Positions 1-7,648 are shown, numbered from the stretch's first letter. The stretch is DNA of 30,497 nucleotides from an uncultured Eubacteriales bacterium (GCA_934446285.1 CAKSEI010000005.1:1-30497), one strand, 5' to 3'. Numbers and translations are program-made. Notes: generated by a model from the letters alone, not told the origin.

Positions 1-560
1 CTGCACGCACCCGTGTTTATACCCTGAGCACGCGCCATTCTCGGGTTGCAGCCCGTTGCGCGTATTCCGCAGCCTATCTCCGTGCCGAAGAACCAATATA
101 AGAGCATTATCACCGCTATAACAAAAACGGCTGAGATGAAAAGCGTGTTATTGTATATCGGCATGCGCTTGAGATAGTTCATAGATACAAGCAGGTCGTA
201 GTTGCGCGCGGAGAGAGCGCGGTTAGCGCCCGACATTATCTTTAAGTTTACCGAATAGAGCGAAAGCTGAGTGAGTATACCCGCGAGTATCGGAGGTATA
301 CCCATAAAAACGTGAAATACTCCCGTGGCAAGTCCCGCGATCATTCCCGCACCCGTTGCGGCGAGCAGAGACACCCATACCCCGTGACCGGATATCATCA
401 TCACGGCGCATACCGCACCGCCTGTGCACAGCGTGCCGTCGACAGACAGATCAGCTATGTCGAGTATCTTGTACGTGATATAAACGCCTATAGACATAAG
501 CCCCCATATCAGTCCCTGCGACACAGCTCCCGGCAGTGCACCCAAAAATGTATTTAGCAT
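1..560 (-). CDS. ABC transporter permease, TrpY-like, partial at the left edge
   Basis: About 186 residues are visible from an ATG at 560 (GAGAGG Shine-Dalgarno 7 nt upstream). The frame stays open to base 1, so the C-terminal part lies outside the window. The protein begins MLNTFLGALPGAVSQGLIWG and carries YKILDIADLSVDGTL, typical of the COG4120 permease family that partners COG2984 lipoproteins. Several hydrophobic segments are seen. It would form the membrane channel of an importer for an aromatic amino acid or similar small solute. It lies 87 nt downstream of the lipoprotein gene, separated by a stem-loop. An ATPase gene is expected just beyond the window. The substrate is inferred from the family only. 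Confidence 0.88.
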   Translation of the reverse strand, partial: MLNTFLGALPGAVSQGLIWGLMSIGVYITYKILDIADLSVDGTLCTGGAVCAVMMISGHGVWVSLLAATGAGMIAGLATGVFHVFMGIPPILAGILTQLSLYSVNLKIMSGANRALSARNYDLLVSMNYLKRMPIYNNTLFISAVFVIAVIMLLYWFFGTEIGCGIRATGCNPRMARAQGINTGAC

Positions 561-579
561 TATATACCTCTCGATTGCC

Positions 580-612
580 GCAGTCCGGAAGATTTTTTCT
601 CTCCCGGACTGC
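580..612 (-). other. Intercistronic stem-loop between lipoprotein and permease genes
   Basis: Perfect 9-bp inverted repeat (580-588 with 604-612) around a 15-nt loop. In the minus-strand transcript it follows the lipoprotein stop and has no U-tract after it, so it looks like an mRNA-stabilising or processing hairpin rather than a terminator. On the plus strand a T-rich run does follow, but no plus-strand gene enters it. Confidence 0.55.
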
Positions 613-647
613 GCTTGTGTTTTTTTATTATGCGATGAATCGAAAAA

Positions 648-1625
648 TCACTCTGCCGACGTGTCTGTCTTCTCGTAGTCGTCGGGCACGTTGATGCCGA
701 GCTCGCTGCATATCTCCGCATTGTATTTCTTTACGAACTTAGGAGCGTACTCTATGGGCATTTCGGAAATCTTCTTCTCGCCCGTGAGTATCTGTGCCGC
801 CATTTCACCTGTCCTATAGCCTATATCGTAGTAGCTTATCGTAAGGGTAGCTATGCCGCAGCCCTTGCATATGCCCTCTTCTCCCGCTATGACCGGGATT
901 TTCTTCTCGCGCGCGACACTGTCGATTATGCCGGCGGATGAGGCAGCCGTATTGTCCGTGGGGACATACAGCGCGTCGCACGTGCCGCAGGCTGCCGTGA
1001 CGACGGATGCTATATCGTTAGAGTCGGAGAAAGGATAAAGCTCACCGTCTATTCCGAGCTTTGAGAGCTCGTCCTTTACCGTATTTACCTGATAGAGTGA
1101 GTTCGGCTCAGCGGAGCAGTATACAAGTCCGACTTTCTTTGCCGTCGGGACAAGCTCTTTTACCATTGCCGCTTGCTCGTCAAGCGGGGCAAGGTCGGAT
1201 GTGCCGGAAATATTTCCGCCGACAGTTCCGTTAAAGTCGTCTATCTTGAGCGCTACGCCGTACTCCGTGACGGACGTGCCGAGTATCGGTATCTCGGTAG
1301 TCGCCGATGCTGCCGCCTGAAGAGCGGGAGTAGCATTTGCAAGTATCAGGTCGACATTCTTTGATACAAAGCCGTTAACGATGGTAGAGCAGGCGTTTGA
1401 GTCGTTAGATGCGTTCTTTTCGTCAAAACTCACCTTGTCGCCGAGCTTCTCCGTGAGAGCCGTCTTGAAGCCCTCGGTTGCTGCGTCGAGCGCGGGATGC
1501 TGCGTGAGCTGGCATATGCCCACGGTGTAGGTCTTGTCTGCGTCCTTTCCACCGTTTCCGCCCGAGCAAGAGCAAAGCCCGAGAACGAATGCCGCGGCAA
1601 AAAGCAGAGCTGCAATCTTTTTCAT
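648..1625 (-). CDS. ABC transporter substrate-binding lipoprotein, TrpX-like (COG2984)
   Basis: 325 residues. A lipoprotein signal peptide (hydrophobic residues 5-17, lipobox ending LCSC, probable lipidated Cys20) is followed by Gly/Ser/Lys-rich linker and a two-lobed periplasmic-binding-like domain (YTVGICQLTQHPALDAATEG). This is the ABC_sub_bind family (PF04392), whose streptococcal members TrpX/CD-type bind tryptophan or tyrosine; here the ligand is unproven. It starts at ATG 1625 behind GGGGAG. It is first in an operon with the permease at 1-560. A consensus sigma-A promoter lies at 1700-1728. I looked for a T-box leader, common for Trp transport operons, and did not find one. Confidence 0.9.
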   Translation of the reverse strand: MKKIAALLFAAAFVLGLCSCSGGNGGKDADKTYTVGICQLTQHPALDAATEGFKTALTEKLGDKVSFDEKNASNDSNACSTIVNGFVSKNVDLILANATPALQAAASATTEIPILGTSVTEYGVALKIDDFNGTVGGNISGTSDLAPLDEQAAMVKELVPTAKKVGLVYCSAEPNSLYQVNTVKDELSKLGIDGELYPFSDSNDIASVVTAACGTCDALYVPTDNTAASSAGIIDSVAREKKIPVIAGEEGICKGCGIATLTISYYDIGYRTGEMAAQILTGEKKISEMPIEYAPKFVKKYNAEICSELGINVPDDYEKTDTSAE

Positions 1626-1636
1626 TTTTTCTCCCC

Positions 1637-1654
1637 GCCGACCGTTAGGTCGGC
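1637..1654 (-). promoter_or_regulatory. Hairpin touching the Shine-Dalgarno site of the TrpX-like gene
   Basis: Perfect 7-bp stem (1637-1643 with 1648-1654) with a 4-nt loop, directly adjoining the GGGGAG ribosome-binding site at 1631-1636 in the minus-strand mRNA. It could shape ribosome access or stabilise the 5' end; no factor is known. Confidence 0.4.
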
Positions 1655-1699
1655 ACTTTAATCGTTTAAAATTTTAGCCGTTTAAATTGCTACAGTAAT

Positions 1700-1728
1700 A
1701 TAATAAACTACAAAAGCGAAAATGTCAA
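1700..1728 (-). promoter_or_regulatory. Sigma-A promoter for the TrpX-like operon
   Basis: Reading the minus strand, TTGACA (1728-1723) is separated by 17 bp from TATTAT (1705-1700). This is a near-consensus vegetative promoter about 75 bp upstream of the start codon. Confidence 0.8.
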
Positions 1729-1878
1729 GATTTTTTTAATTTTACGCCACTCTTTTTTTGTGCTGCTCAGCTAAATTTTTATGCATGGTTCGGGAACAAG
1801 AAAAAATATCCGATAAAAGCGCACGGATACAATGCTTATAAGGATAATTACAGCTTTGATCGGTTGCATAAATCATGC

Positions 1879-1920
1879 CAAAATATGCAAAATTGTGCAT
1901 ACTGCTTACAAAATTATGCA
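1879..1920 (+). repeat. Three short direct repeats upstream of the liv promoter
   Basis: CAAAATATGCA (1879-1889), CAAAATTGTGCA (1888-1899) and CAAAATTATGCA (1909-1920). The second and third start 21 bp apart, two DNA turns, and the cluster ends 30 bp before the -35 box at 1951. This is the geometry of an activator or repressor operator cluster. The rest of the 1626-2090 intergenic region holds the two promoters, the leader hairpins listed separately, and a weak 6-bp stem (1807-1812 with 1824-1829). Confidence 0.45.
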
Positions 1921-1950
1921 CCTCTCCGATAAAAAAAGTAATATTATATA

Positions 1951-1979
1951 TTGCAATGAAACCGCCTTTGTGCTATAAT
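1951..1979 (+). promoter_or_regulatory. Sigma-A promoter for the liv operon
   Basis: TTGCAA at 1951-1956, 17-bp spacer, TATAAT at 1974-1979. It gives a leader of about 105 nt before livK. Confidence 0.8.
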
Positions 1980-2000
1980 ACCCGATGTAAAGAAAATCAA

Positions 2001-2020
2001 TTTCGCCGTCTAAAGCGAAA
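2001..2020 (+). promoter_or_regulatory. Leader hairpin of the liv operon, matching one in the oad leader
   Basis: TTTCGC (2001-2006) pairs with GCGAAA (2015-2020). The motif reads TTTCGCC-N3-TAAAGCGAAA and starts 21 nt after the -10 box. The same two blocks with a 6-nt insert occur 14 nt after the -10 box of the oxaloacetate decarboxylase operon at 21392-21414. It may be an operator or an RNA element; its function is unknown. Confidence 0.45.
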
Positions 2021-2090
2021 AAGTGCTCCCGGGCTTTTCCCCCGACGGGCTTTGAGACTCTGACGGTAAAAATATAAGGAGAAAAAAGTT

Positions 2091-3272
2091 ATGAAAAAGT
2101 CAACCAGGTTCTTGAGCGTTTTGTGCGTTGTCGCCATGCTCTCACTTCTCTTCGTTTCATGCGGTAAGGAAAGCGGAGGCGACTCCGGTTATGCCGCGAA
2201 CAACACGGAGTTTATTATAGGTTTCTCCGGTCCTCTTACCGGCAGCGCTGCGATATACGGTACCGCAGTTGCAAACGCGGCACAGATGGCTGTTGATGAG
2301 ATAAACGCCGCAGGAGGTATCGACGGCACGAAATTCAAGGTTGTCGCTCTCGACGATAAGAATGACGCGTCGAACATTGCTACAAACTTTGCCAACCTCT
2401 ATGAGGGAGGCATGCAGGTCTCTCTCGGTACGGTTACTACCGCTCCCGGACTTGAATTCAAGACCTACGCTCATGAAGATAATGTTTTCGTTCTTACTCC
2501 CTCCGCATCAAACGACGATATCCCGGAGTTTGACAACGGATATCAGATGTGCTTCGCCGACGGCAACCAGGGCACTGTCGCTGCGGAATATGTCAACAGC
2601 ATATGCGCCGGCAAGACCATAGGCATCTTCTACAAGTCGGATGACGCTTACTCCATGGGTATTTACGACAAGTTCAAGGCAACGCTTGACGACAGCATTA
2701 CGGTCGTCGAGACATCCTTCAACGATGCAACCTCCACCGACTTCAGCGTTCAGATAAATAACTTAAAGGATTGCCCGTTCATCTTCATGCCTATCTACTA
2801 TCAGCCGGCGACGCTCTTTATGACCCAGGCTGCAGACGTCATGGCAAAGGACACCGTTTACTACGGATGCGACGGATTTGACGGAATAGAGTCAATGACG
2901 GGCTTTGACATAAGCTCGATACCGCAGGAGGTATCAATGCTCTCTCACTTCAACTCCAAGGCAACGGACGGCAAGGCTGCCGAATTCATAAAGAAGTACA
3001 CCGACAAGTACGGCAAGGATACGCTCAACCAGTTCGGCGCTTCCGCCTATGACTGCGTATACGCTATTTACGATGCAATGCTCGAGGCTTACAATAACGA
3101 CAATAACTCGATAAAGGTTACCATGAGCGCAAGCGACCTGTGTGACCTTCTCAAGGCAAAGTTCAACAGCGGCTATGAATTCTCCGGTGTCACGGGCGAT
3201 AAGATAACATGGGACAGCAACGGATATGTCAACAAGTCCGCAATCAAATACGTAATAAAGGAACATGACTAA
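2091..3272 (+). CDS. livK: Branched-chain amino-acid ABC transporter substrate-binding lipoprotein
   Basis: 393 residues. Lipoprotein signal peptide with lipobox LFVSC (lipidated Cys24), then a periplasmic-binding fold of the Leu/Ile/Val type (FIIGFSGPLTGSAAIYGTAV; AAQMAVDEINAAGGIDG near the N-terminus is diagnostic). It captures hydrophobic amino acids outside the membrane and delivers them to LivHM. ATG 2091 is preceded by AAGGAG with good spacing. It is first of five genes in the order K-H-M-G-F. A stem-loop follows its stop codon, as often seen when the binding protein must exceed the permease in amount. The amino-acid specificity is a family-level inference; related proteins bind other amino acids or amides. 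Confidence 0.93.
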   Translation: MKKSTRFLSVLCVVAMLSLLFVSCGKESGGDSGYAANNTEFIIGFSGPLTGSAAIYGTAVANAAQMAVDEINAAGGIDGTKFKVVALDDKNDASNIATNFANLYEGGMQVSLGTVTTAPGLEFKTYAHEDNVFVLTPSASNDDIPEFDNGYQMCFADGNQGTVAAEYVNSICAGKTIGIFYKSDDAYSMGIYDKFKATLDDSITVVETSFNDATSTDFSVQINNLKDCPFIFMPIYYQPATLFMTQAADVMAKDTVYYGCDGFDGIESMTGFDISSIPQEVSMLSHFNSKATDGKAAEFIKKYTDKYGKDTLNQFGASAYDCVYAIYDAMLEAYNNDNNSIKVTMSASDLCDLLKAKFNSGYEFSGVTGDKITWDSNGYVNKSAIKYVIKEHD

Positions 3273-3299
3273 ACGTCGGGCTTAAGGTCGGACGAAAGG

Positions 3300-3326
3300 T
3301 AAGGTGCCCCGAGGAGGAGCACCTTA
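3300..3326 (+). other. Stem-loop between livK and livH
   Basis: 8-bp perfect stem (3300-3307 with 3319-3326) with an 11-nt loop. Flanking AAAGG and CCTTT can extend it imperfectly. A run of eight T lies about 20 nt further on, too distant for a standard intrinsic terminator. It probably stabilises the livK message or reduces read-through into livH. Confidence 0.5.
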
Positions 3327-3370
3327 TCGCCTTTACTAAAGCTTTTGTTTTTTTTCGGGAATTTTAAAAG

Positions 3371-4243
3371 ATGGAATTTATCACTACGATTATAAACGGA
3401 CTGAGCCTCGGCGGCATATACGCAATGATAGCTCTCGGATATACCATGGTGTACGGTATAGCTAAGATGCTGAATTTCGCTCACGGCGATATCATCATGG
3501 TCGGCGGATATACGATTGTGGTCTTTCTGAACCTTACGGGAAACCCCGTTATCGCAACCGCCGCCGCAGTGCTGCTCTGCGTGCTGCTGGGGGCTGTTAT
3601 CGAAAAGGTTGCATACAAGCCGCTGCGCGGCGCATCTCCTCTCGCCGTACTTATTACCGCGATAGGCGTCAGCTATCTGCTGCAGAGCCTTGCCCAGATC
3701 ATATTCGGCTCTTCTCCGAAGATGGCGAATATCGGCTCGCTCGGCGTGCTGGAGATAGGCTCGGTAAGAATACAGGGATATACCGTATTTACTCTTGCAT
3801 GCACGGTCGCAGTGATGGTCGCTCTGAGTCTCTTTATAAAGATGACGAGGGTAGGTAAGGCTATGCTCGCCGTTTCCGAGGACAGGGGAGCTGCGGAACT
3901 TATGGGCGTTAACGTGAACAGAATTATTACGCTTACGTTTATCATCGGCTCGGGGCTTGCCGCACTCGCGGGACTCTGCACTCTTATGAAAGCGCCGAGC
4001 ATCAGCAGCACATTCGGCGCTATGCCCGGAATAAAGGCGTTCACGGCAGCGGTTATCGGCGGTATAGGCTCGATACCCGGAGCTATGCTCGGCGGTATTA
4101 TGCTCGGACTCGTCGAGAGCCTCTGCAACAGGGTGAGCGTGATAGCTCCGTATACCGACGCTATCGAATTCGGTATGCTTATCGTTATTCTGCTGATACG
4201 TCCTACCGGATTTCTCGGCAAAAAGAGAAGAGAGAAGGTGTGA
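3371..4243 (+). CDS. livH: Branched-chain amino-acid ABC transporter permease LivH
   Basis: 290 residues, highly hydrophobic with about eight membrane segments. The N-terminal motif GLSLGGIYAMIALGYTMVYG followed by LNFAHGD is characteristic of LivH. An EAA-type coupling loop lies near GKAMLAVSEDRGAAELMGVN. The gene forms the import channel together with LivM. The start at 3371 has only a weak ribosome-binding site, which with the preceding stem-loop would keep its level below LivK. Its end overlaps the start region of livM. Confidence 0.93.
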   Translation: MEFITTIINGLSLGGIYAMIALGYTMVYGIAKMLNFAHGDIIMVGGYTIVVFLNLTGNPVIATAAAVLLCVLLGAVIEKVAYKPLRGASPLAVLITAIGVSYLLQSLAQIIFGSSPKMANIGSLGVLEIGSVRIQGYTVFTLACTVAVMVALSLFIKMTRVGKAMLAVSEDRGAAELMGVNVNRIITLTFIIGSGLAALAGLCTLMKAPSISSTFGAMPGIKAFTAAVIGGIGSIPGAMLGGIMLGLVESLCNRVSVIAPYTDAIEFGMLIVILLIRPTGFLGKKRREKV

Positions 4244-4245
4244 AC

Positions 4246-5403
4246 ATGGGCGCCGCAAAGAAAAAGATACGTTTCAGGCATTTTATAAATTATACCGTAA
4301 TCGCGATCGTGCTCATCGTGACCGCTGTCCTGTCGCTCACGGGAAATATGAAGTCATCGACGCAGTATCTGCTTGAGAAGATAAGCATATCAATGATTCT
4401 TGCCGTTTCCCTCTCCGTGCTCGTCGGGTTCTTAGGAGAGTTGAGCCTCGGTCATGCGGGCTTTATGTGCGCCGGAGCTTATATCGGCGGAAAGCTTGCC
4501 GTTCTTCTCGTTCCCTCGCTCGGAAACGGTCCTTTGACCCTTATCATAACGGTTCTTGCGGGCGGACTTTGCGCCGCGCTCTTCGGAATAATCGTCGGGC
4601 TTCCCGCACTGAGACTGCGCGGAGATTATCTCGCTATAGTCACGCTTGCTTTCGGTGAGATAATCAAATCATTCTTTATGAATTCTTCCCCGTCCTCTTT
4701 CGGCGGAGCTCTCGGTCTGAAAACTCCGAGATATGACAAGAATACTCTCTTTATCTATTGCCTGATATTTGTTCTCATTACGCTTGCCGTCGTGCAGAAT
4801 ATCATCAGGAGTCGTCACGGCAGAGCGATAACCGCCATCCGCGACAGCGAGATTGCGGCGCGCGCAACGGGTATCAACGTAACGCGGTATAAGCTCGTCG
4901 TATTTTCCCTTTCCGCGTTTTTCGCGGGCATTGCGGGCGTGCTTTACAGCTTCAGCAACCAGACGGTGCAAAGCTCGAAATTCGGCTTTAACTATTCGGT
5001 AGAAATCCTCGTCATGGTCGTGCTCGGCGGCATGGGCTCGATAAACGGCTCACTTATCGCCTCTGCTCTTATAACTATTCTGAACGTCAAGCTCGCGACC
5101 ATCCTTACGGGAGACCTCGCGGTACTCCAAAATCTTGTATATGCCGTGGTGCTTATCGCCATAGTCATATTCAATAACGCTCCGTCGCTGCGCTATGTCA
5201 GGGAGAAATATTCACTGCACGCGCTCCTTGCAAAGCTGTCGCGCAGGAGAAACGACCCCGCGCGCGTCCGCGACGACGAGAAGAGCTGGGCAAGAATTGC
5301 TACCAAAATAAATATGGACGAGCTTTTATCAATGGACATTCGCCCTGAGGAAACACGCTCGGTAAAAAAGGACGGCGACCGTCCCGATAAGGAGAAGAAA
5401 TAA
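4246..5403 (+). CDS. livM: Branched-chain amino-acid ABC transporter permease LivM
   Basis: 385 residues from ATG 4246; AGAAGG at 4232-4237 is well spaced for this ATG, whereas the in-frame GTG at 4240 would lie too close. LSLGHAGFM and the coupling segment RHGRAITAIRDSEIAARATG are typical of LivM. After the last membrane segment (about residue 310) there is a charged, non-membrane tail of roughly 70 residues rich in Arg, Asp, Lys and Glu, longer than in the enterobacterial protein. The stop codon overlaps the livG ATG by one base, indicating translational coupling. Confidence 0.92.
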   Translation: MGAAKKKIRFRHFINYTVIAIVLIVTAVLSLTGNMKSSTQYLLEKISISMILAVSLSVLVGFLGELSLGHAGFMCAGAYIGGKLAVLLVPSLGNGPLTLIITVLAGGLCAALFGIIVGLPALRLRGDYLAIVTLAFGEIIKSFFMNSSPSSFGGALGLKTPRYDKNTLFIYCLIFVLITLAVVQNIIRSRHGRAITAIRDSEIAARATGINVTRYKLVVFSLSAFFAGIAGVLYSFSNQTVQSSKFGFNYSVEILVMVVLGGMGSINGSLIASALITILNVKLATILTGDLAVLQNLVYAVVLIAIVIFNNAPSLRYVREKYSLHALLAKLSRRRNDPARVRDDEKSWARIATKINMDELLSMDIRPEETRSVKKDGDRPDKEKK

Positions 5404-6182
5404 TGGGCGAATATATTCTCGAAACGCGTCATCTCGGCATAAGCTTCGGCGGACTCAAAGCCGTGGATGACGTAAACATAAAAATAAAGAGAAACGATAT
5501 ATACGGGCTCATCGGACCTAACGGCGCGGGGAAAACCACGGTTTTCAATATGATAACCGGCGTGTACACTCCGACCGAGGGCGAGATCTATCTTGACGGC
5601 GAGCGCATTGACGGCATGTCTCAGGAGAATATCTGCAGACACGGAGTGGCGAGAACTTTCCAGAATATACGCCTCTTCAACAATATGACCGTAGTCCGCA
5701 ACGTCATGGTGGGACTGCACAATGCCGAGGAGTACGGCTCGGGCTTTGTATCGACCGTGCTGCGTCTTCCGAAGCATTTCCGAACGGAAAAGCAGATGCG
5801 CGATGAGGCAAAAGAGCTGCTCGACCTTTTCGGACTGCTCGACGAGCGAAACGAGCTTGCCTCAAATCTTCCTTACGGAAAACAGCGTAAGCTTGAGATA
5901 GCGCGTGCCCTTGCGACAAAGCCTAAGCTGCTGCTGCTTGATGAGCCGGCGGCGGGCATGAACCCTCAGGAGACTGCGGAGCTTACCGAGACGATACGCA
6001 AGGTTCGCGATCTTTTCGATATGACCGTTCTGCTCATAGAGCACGATATGAACCTCGTATCCGAGATAAGCGACGAGGTAACGGTGCTGAATTTCGGGAC
6101 TACCCTTGCACAGGGCAGGGTAGATGAGGCTCTGTCAAACCCCGAGGTCGTGCGCGCTTACCTGGGCGACGATGAGGACTGA
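5403..6182 (+). CDS. livG: Branched-chain amino-acid ABC transporter ATPase LivG
   Basis: 259 residues. Walker A GPNGAGKT (38-45), ABC signature LPYGKQ (156-161, in the place of LSGGQ), Walker B LLLLDEP (176-182) and H-loop His214 (LLIEHDM). All catalytic elements are intact. The protein hydrolyses ATP on the cytoplasmic face of LivHM as a partner of LivF. The ATG overlaps the livM stop. Confidence 0.94.
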   Translation: MGEYILETRHLGISFGGLKAVDDVNIKIKRNDIYGLIGPNGAGKTTVFNMITGVYTPTEGEIYLDGERIDGMSQENICRHGVARTFQNIRLFNNMTVVRNVMVGLHNAEEYGSGFVSTVLRLPKHFRTEKQMRDEAKELLDLFGLLDERNELASNLPYGKQRKLEIARALATKPKLLLLDEPAAGMNPQETAELTETIRKVRDLFDMTVLLIEHDMNLVSEISDEVTVLNFGTTLAQGRVDEALSNPEVVRAYLGDDED

Positions 6183-6191
6183 GGTATTATT

Positions 6192-6902
6192 ATGGCATTA
6201 CTTACTGTTGAAAATCTTGAGGTAAACTACGGGCTTATACGCGCCATAAAGGGCATAAGCTTTGAGGTAGAAAAGGGTGAGGTCGTAGCACTTATCGGCG
6301 CGAACGGCGCGGGCAAAACGACGACCATGCACGCAATAAATAATTTAATCCCGAAGAAAGCGGGCAAAGTAACCTTTGACGGAAAGGATATAACCGCTCT
6401 TCCGGCGCACAGTCTCGTGACGATGGGAATAGCGCAGGTTCCGGAGGGCAGGCGGATATTTCAGGAGCTGACCGTATCGGAAAATCTGCTGCTCGGCGCA
6501 TATACGCGCAAGGGCAAGCAGGAGATAGCGGAAACTATGGAGGCTATGTACGCACGTTTTCCCATACTCAAGGAGAGAGCAAAGCAGGTTGCGGGAACGC
6601 TCTCGGGCGGCGAGCAGCAGATGCTCGCAATGAGCCGGGCACTTATGTCGCACCCGTCTCTGCTGCTGCTTGATGAGCCGAGCATGGGTCTGTCACCGCT
6701 TTATGTCAATATCATATTTGACATGATAAAGCAGGTAAACAGCGAGGGAACTACGGTCCTTCTTGTTGAGCAAAACGCAAAAAAAGCCCTTGCCATAGCC
6801 GACAGGGCATACGTACTTGAGACGGGCAATATTTCCGTATCGGGTACGGGAAAAGAGCTGCTTGCCGATGACAGCATAAGAAAGGCATATCTCGGCGGCT
6901 GA
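6192..6902 (+). CDS. livF: Branched-chain amino-acid ABC transporter ATPase LivF
   Basis: 236 residues. Walker A GANGAGKT (36-43), signature LSGGEQ (137-142), Walker B LLLLDEP (157-163). The H-loop position carries Gln (LLVEQNA), which is usual for LivF. It lies 9 nt after livG and is the last gene of the operon. A short repeat unit begins at its stop codon. Confidence 0.94.
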   Translation: MALLTVENLEVNYGLIRAIKGISFEVEKGEVVALIGANGAGKTTTMHAINNLIPKKAGKVTFDGKDITALPAHSLVTMGIAQVPEGRRIFQELTVSENLLLGAYTRKGKQEIAETMEAMYARFPILKERAKQVAGTLSGGEQQMLAMSRALMSHPSLLLLDEPSMGLSPLYVNIIFDMIKQVNSEGTTVLLVEQNAKKALAIADRAYVLETGNISVSGTGKELLADDSIRKAYLGG

Positions 6903-6939
6903 CGGTCGATTTTCGTGAAAAGCGACGCAAAAGCTTTTG
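6902..6939 (+). repeat. Dispersed 38-bp repeat, copy 1, at the livF stop
   Basis: 35 of 38 positions match the segment at 27786-27822, which sits in the same place after trkH. The unit can fold (GTCG-TTTT paired with AAAA-CGAC around CGTG) and ends in the palindrome GCAAAAGCTTTTGC in this copy. Confidence 0.55.
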
Positions 6940-6998
6940 CAGATGCTTGATGCTTCAACAAGTGAAAACCTTTAGTATATCCCGTTTTTTGAAGTTTT

Positions 6999-7130
6999 TG
7001 CACAGCTTTTTTGGGGGAAAGCTGCCGGTTTTTACGCCGCAGGCGTAAAAGAGGAGGAATCCTCGTAGGGGGTTCCTCCTCAATTTGTTTACGAACAAAT
7101 ATTGTTGCTTTTCCCTCAAAAAGCGATGCA
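6999..7130. repeat. 132-bp element bounded by imperfect inverted repeats and packed with hairpins
   Basis: The ends (6999-7022 and 7107-7130) both begin with TGCA when read inward and share GCTTTTT, GGG and AAAGC in register. Inside are three stems: 7030-7038/7042-7050 (9 bp, 3-nt loop), 7051-7059/7073-7081 (9 bp), and 7083-7089/7094-7100 (7 bp). The end repeats also fold on themselves. It occupies the junction between livF and a convergent gene and contains no coding sequence. It may be a MITE or REP-like repeat, or a structured 3' region that ends transcription. Confidence 0.45.
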
Positions 7131-7148
7131 GGTTTTTATCCGGTCAAT

Positions 7149-7325
7149 TCAGTCGAATATATCCTCAGCGAAATTATCGCCGAGAATGCCATCCTGTATT
7201 CCCGGGTCGGCGTGATACGTCTTTTTTTTACGTCCGAGGTTTATTCCTATGATTATTCCGGCGGCAGCGACGGCGGCAAGCACCGCGCATACAATCGCGA
7301 TGCCCCTTTTTTTCTTTTTATTCAT
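7149..7325 (-). CDS. Small single-span membrane protein, unknown function
   Basis: 58 residues. A Lys-rich start (MNKKKKRG), one hydrophobic span (about residues 9-28), a basic GRKKK stretch and an acidic C-terminus ending DNFAEDIFD. I prefer ATG 7325, with AGAGGA 11 nt upstream. An in-frame ATG at 7370 would give 73 residues but leaves almost no leader after the promoter at 7382-7410. No family is recognised. It is convergent with livF and divergent from fakA. Confidence 0.6.
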   Translation of the reverse strand: MNKKKKRGIAIVCAVLAAVAAAGIIIGINLGRKKKTYHADPGIQDGILGDNFAEDIFD

Positions 7326-7381
7326 TACGTGTTTGTTCCTCTGCTGCCCGTAAGGCGGGCGAATTTTCATTTTCCTGTATT

Positions 7382-7410
7382 ATTATAGCAGATAATTCGC
7401 TCTAAAGCAA
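7382..7410 (-). promoter_or_regulatory. Promoter for the small membrane protein
   Basis: Minus-strand TTGCTT (7410-7405), 17-bp spacer, TATAAT (7387-7382). The expected start site near 7375 supports the ATG at 7325. Confidence 0.65.
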
Positions 7411-7430
7411 GCACCGCGCGGCTTGTGATA

Positions 7431-7459
7431 TTGACAAAAAGCAATATTCGTGATAATAT
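7431..7459 (+). promoter_or_regulatory. Distal promoter upstream of fakA
   Basis: TTGACA at 7431-7436, 17-bp spacer, TAATAT at 7454-7459. It would make a leader of about 180 nt before fakA. Confidence 0.65.
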
Positions 7460-7465
7460 ATGTAA

Positions 7466-7600
7466 GCATTTTTCGTGTATAGCGTGCACGAAAGCAGGCG
7501 CGGCCTCCTGCCCGCAGGGTGCGCTTTTTGCTGCGCATTTTCCCTTTTACGAAAAGTTTACCGAATGTACTTGTAAAAGGGACGAAAATATAGTAAAATA
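7466..7600 (+). ncRNA. Candidate structured leader or small RNA before fakA
   Basis: Three stem-loops in series follow the promoter at 7431-7459: 7472-7477/7487-7492 (6 bp); 7498-7501/7521-7524 enclosing 7507-7510/7515-7518; and 7541-7550/7573-7582 (10 bp perfect, 22-nt loop). No known riboswitch core is recognised, and no good open reading frame is present. The last stem overlaps a second promoter, so part of the symmetry could be DNA-level regulation. Confidence 0.35.
7571..7599 (+). promoter_or_regulatory. Proximal promoter upstream of fakA
   Basis: TTGTAA at 7571-7576, 17-bp spacer, TAAAAT at 7594-7599, about 50 bp before the start codon. Confidence 0.5.
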
Positions 7601-7648
7601 TCAAGAGAATAATTCGGTTATTATTTGAACCGACATGAAAGGCATATC

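Noticed and set aside
1875..2063. Plus-strand frame of 62 codons upstream of livK
   Set aside because: It spans the liv promoter and direct repeats, with no ribosome-binding site and Arg/Cys-rich composition.
1626..2090. Possible T-box or tryptophan leader before the TrpX-like gene
   Set aside because: I found no T-box core, and the leader from the promoter at 1700-1728 is only about 70 nt, too short.
3269..4258. Long minus-strand open frame of about 329 codons opposite livH
   Set aside because: It lies wholly over the clear livH gene, has no ribosome-binding site and a His/Ser/Arg-rich composition typical of a shadow frame.
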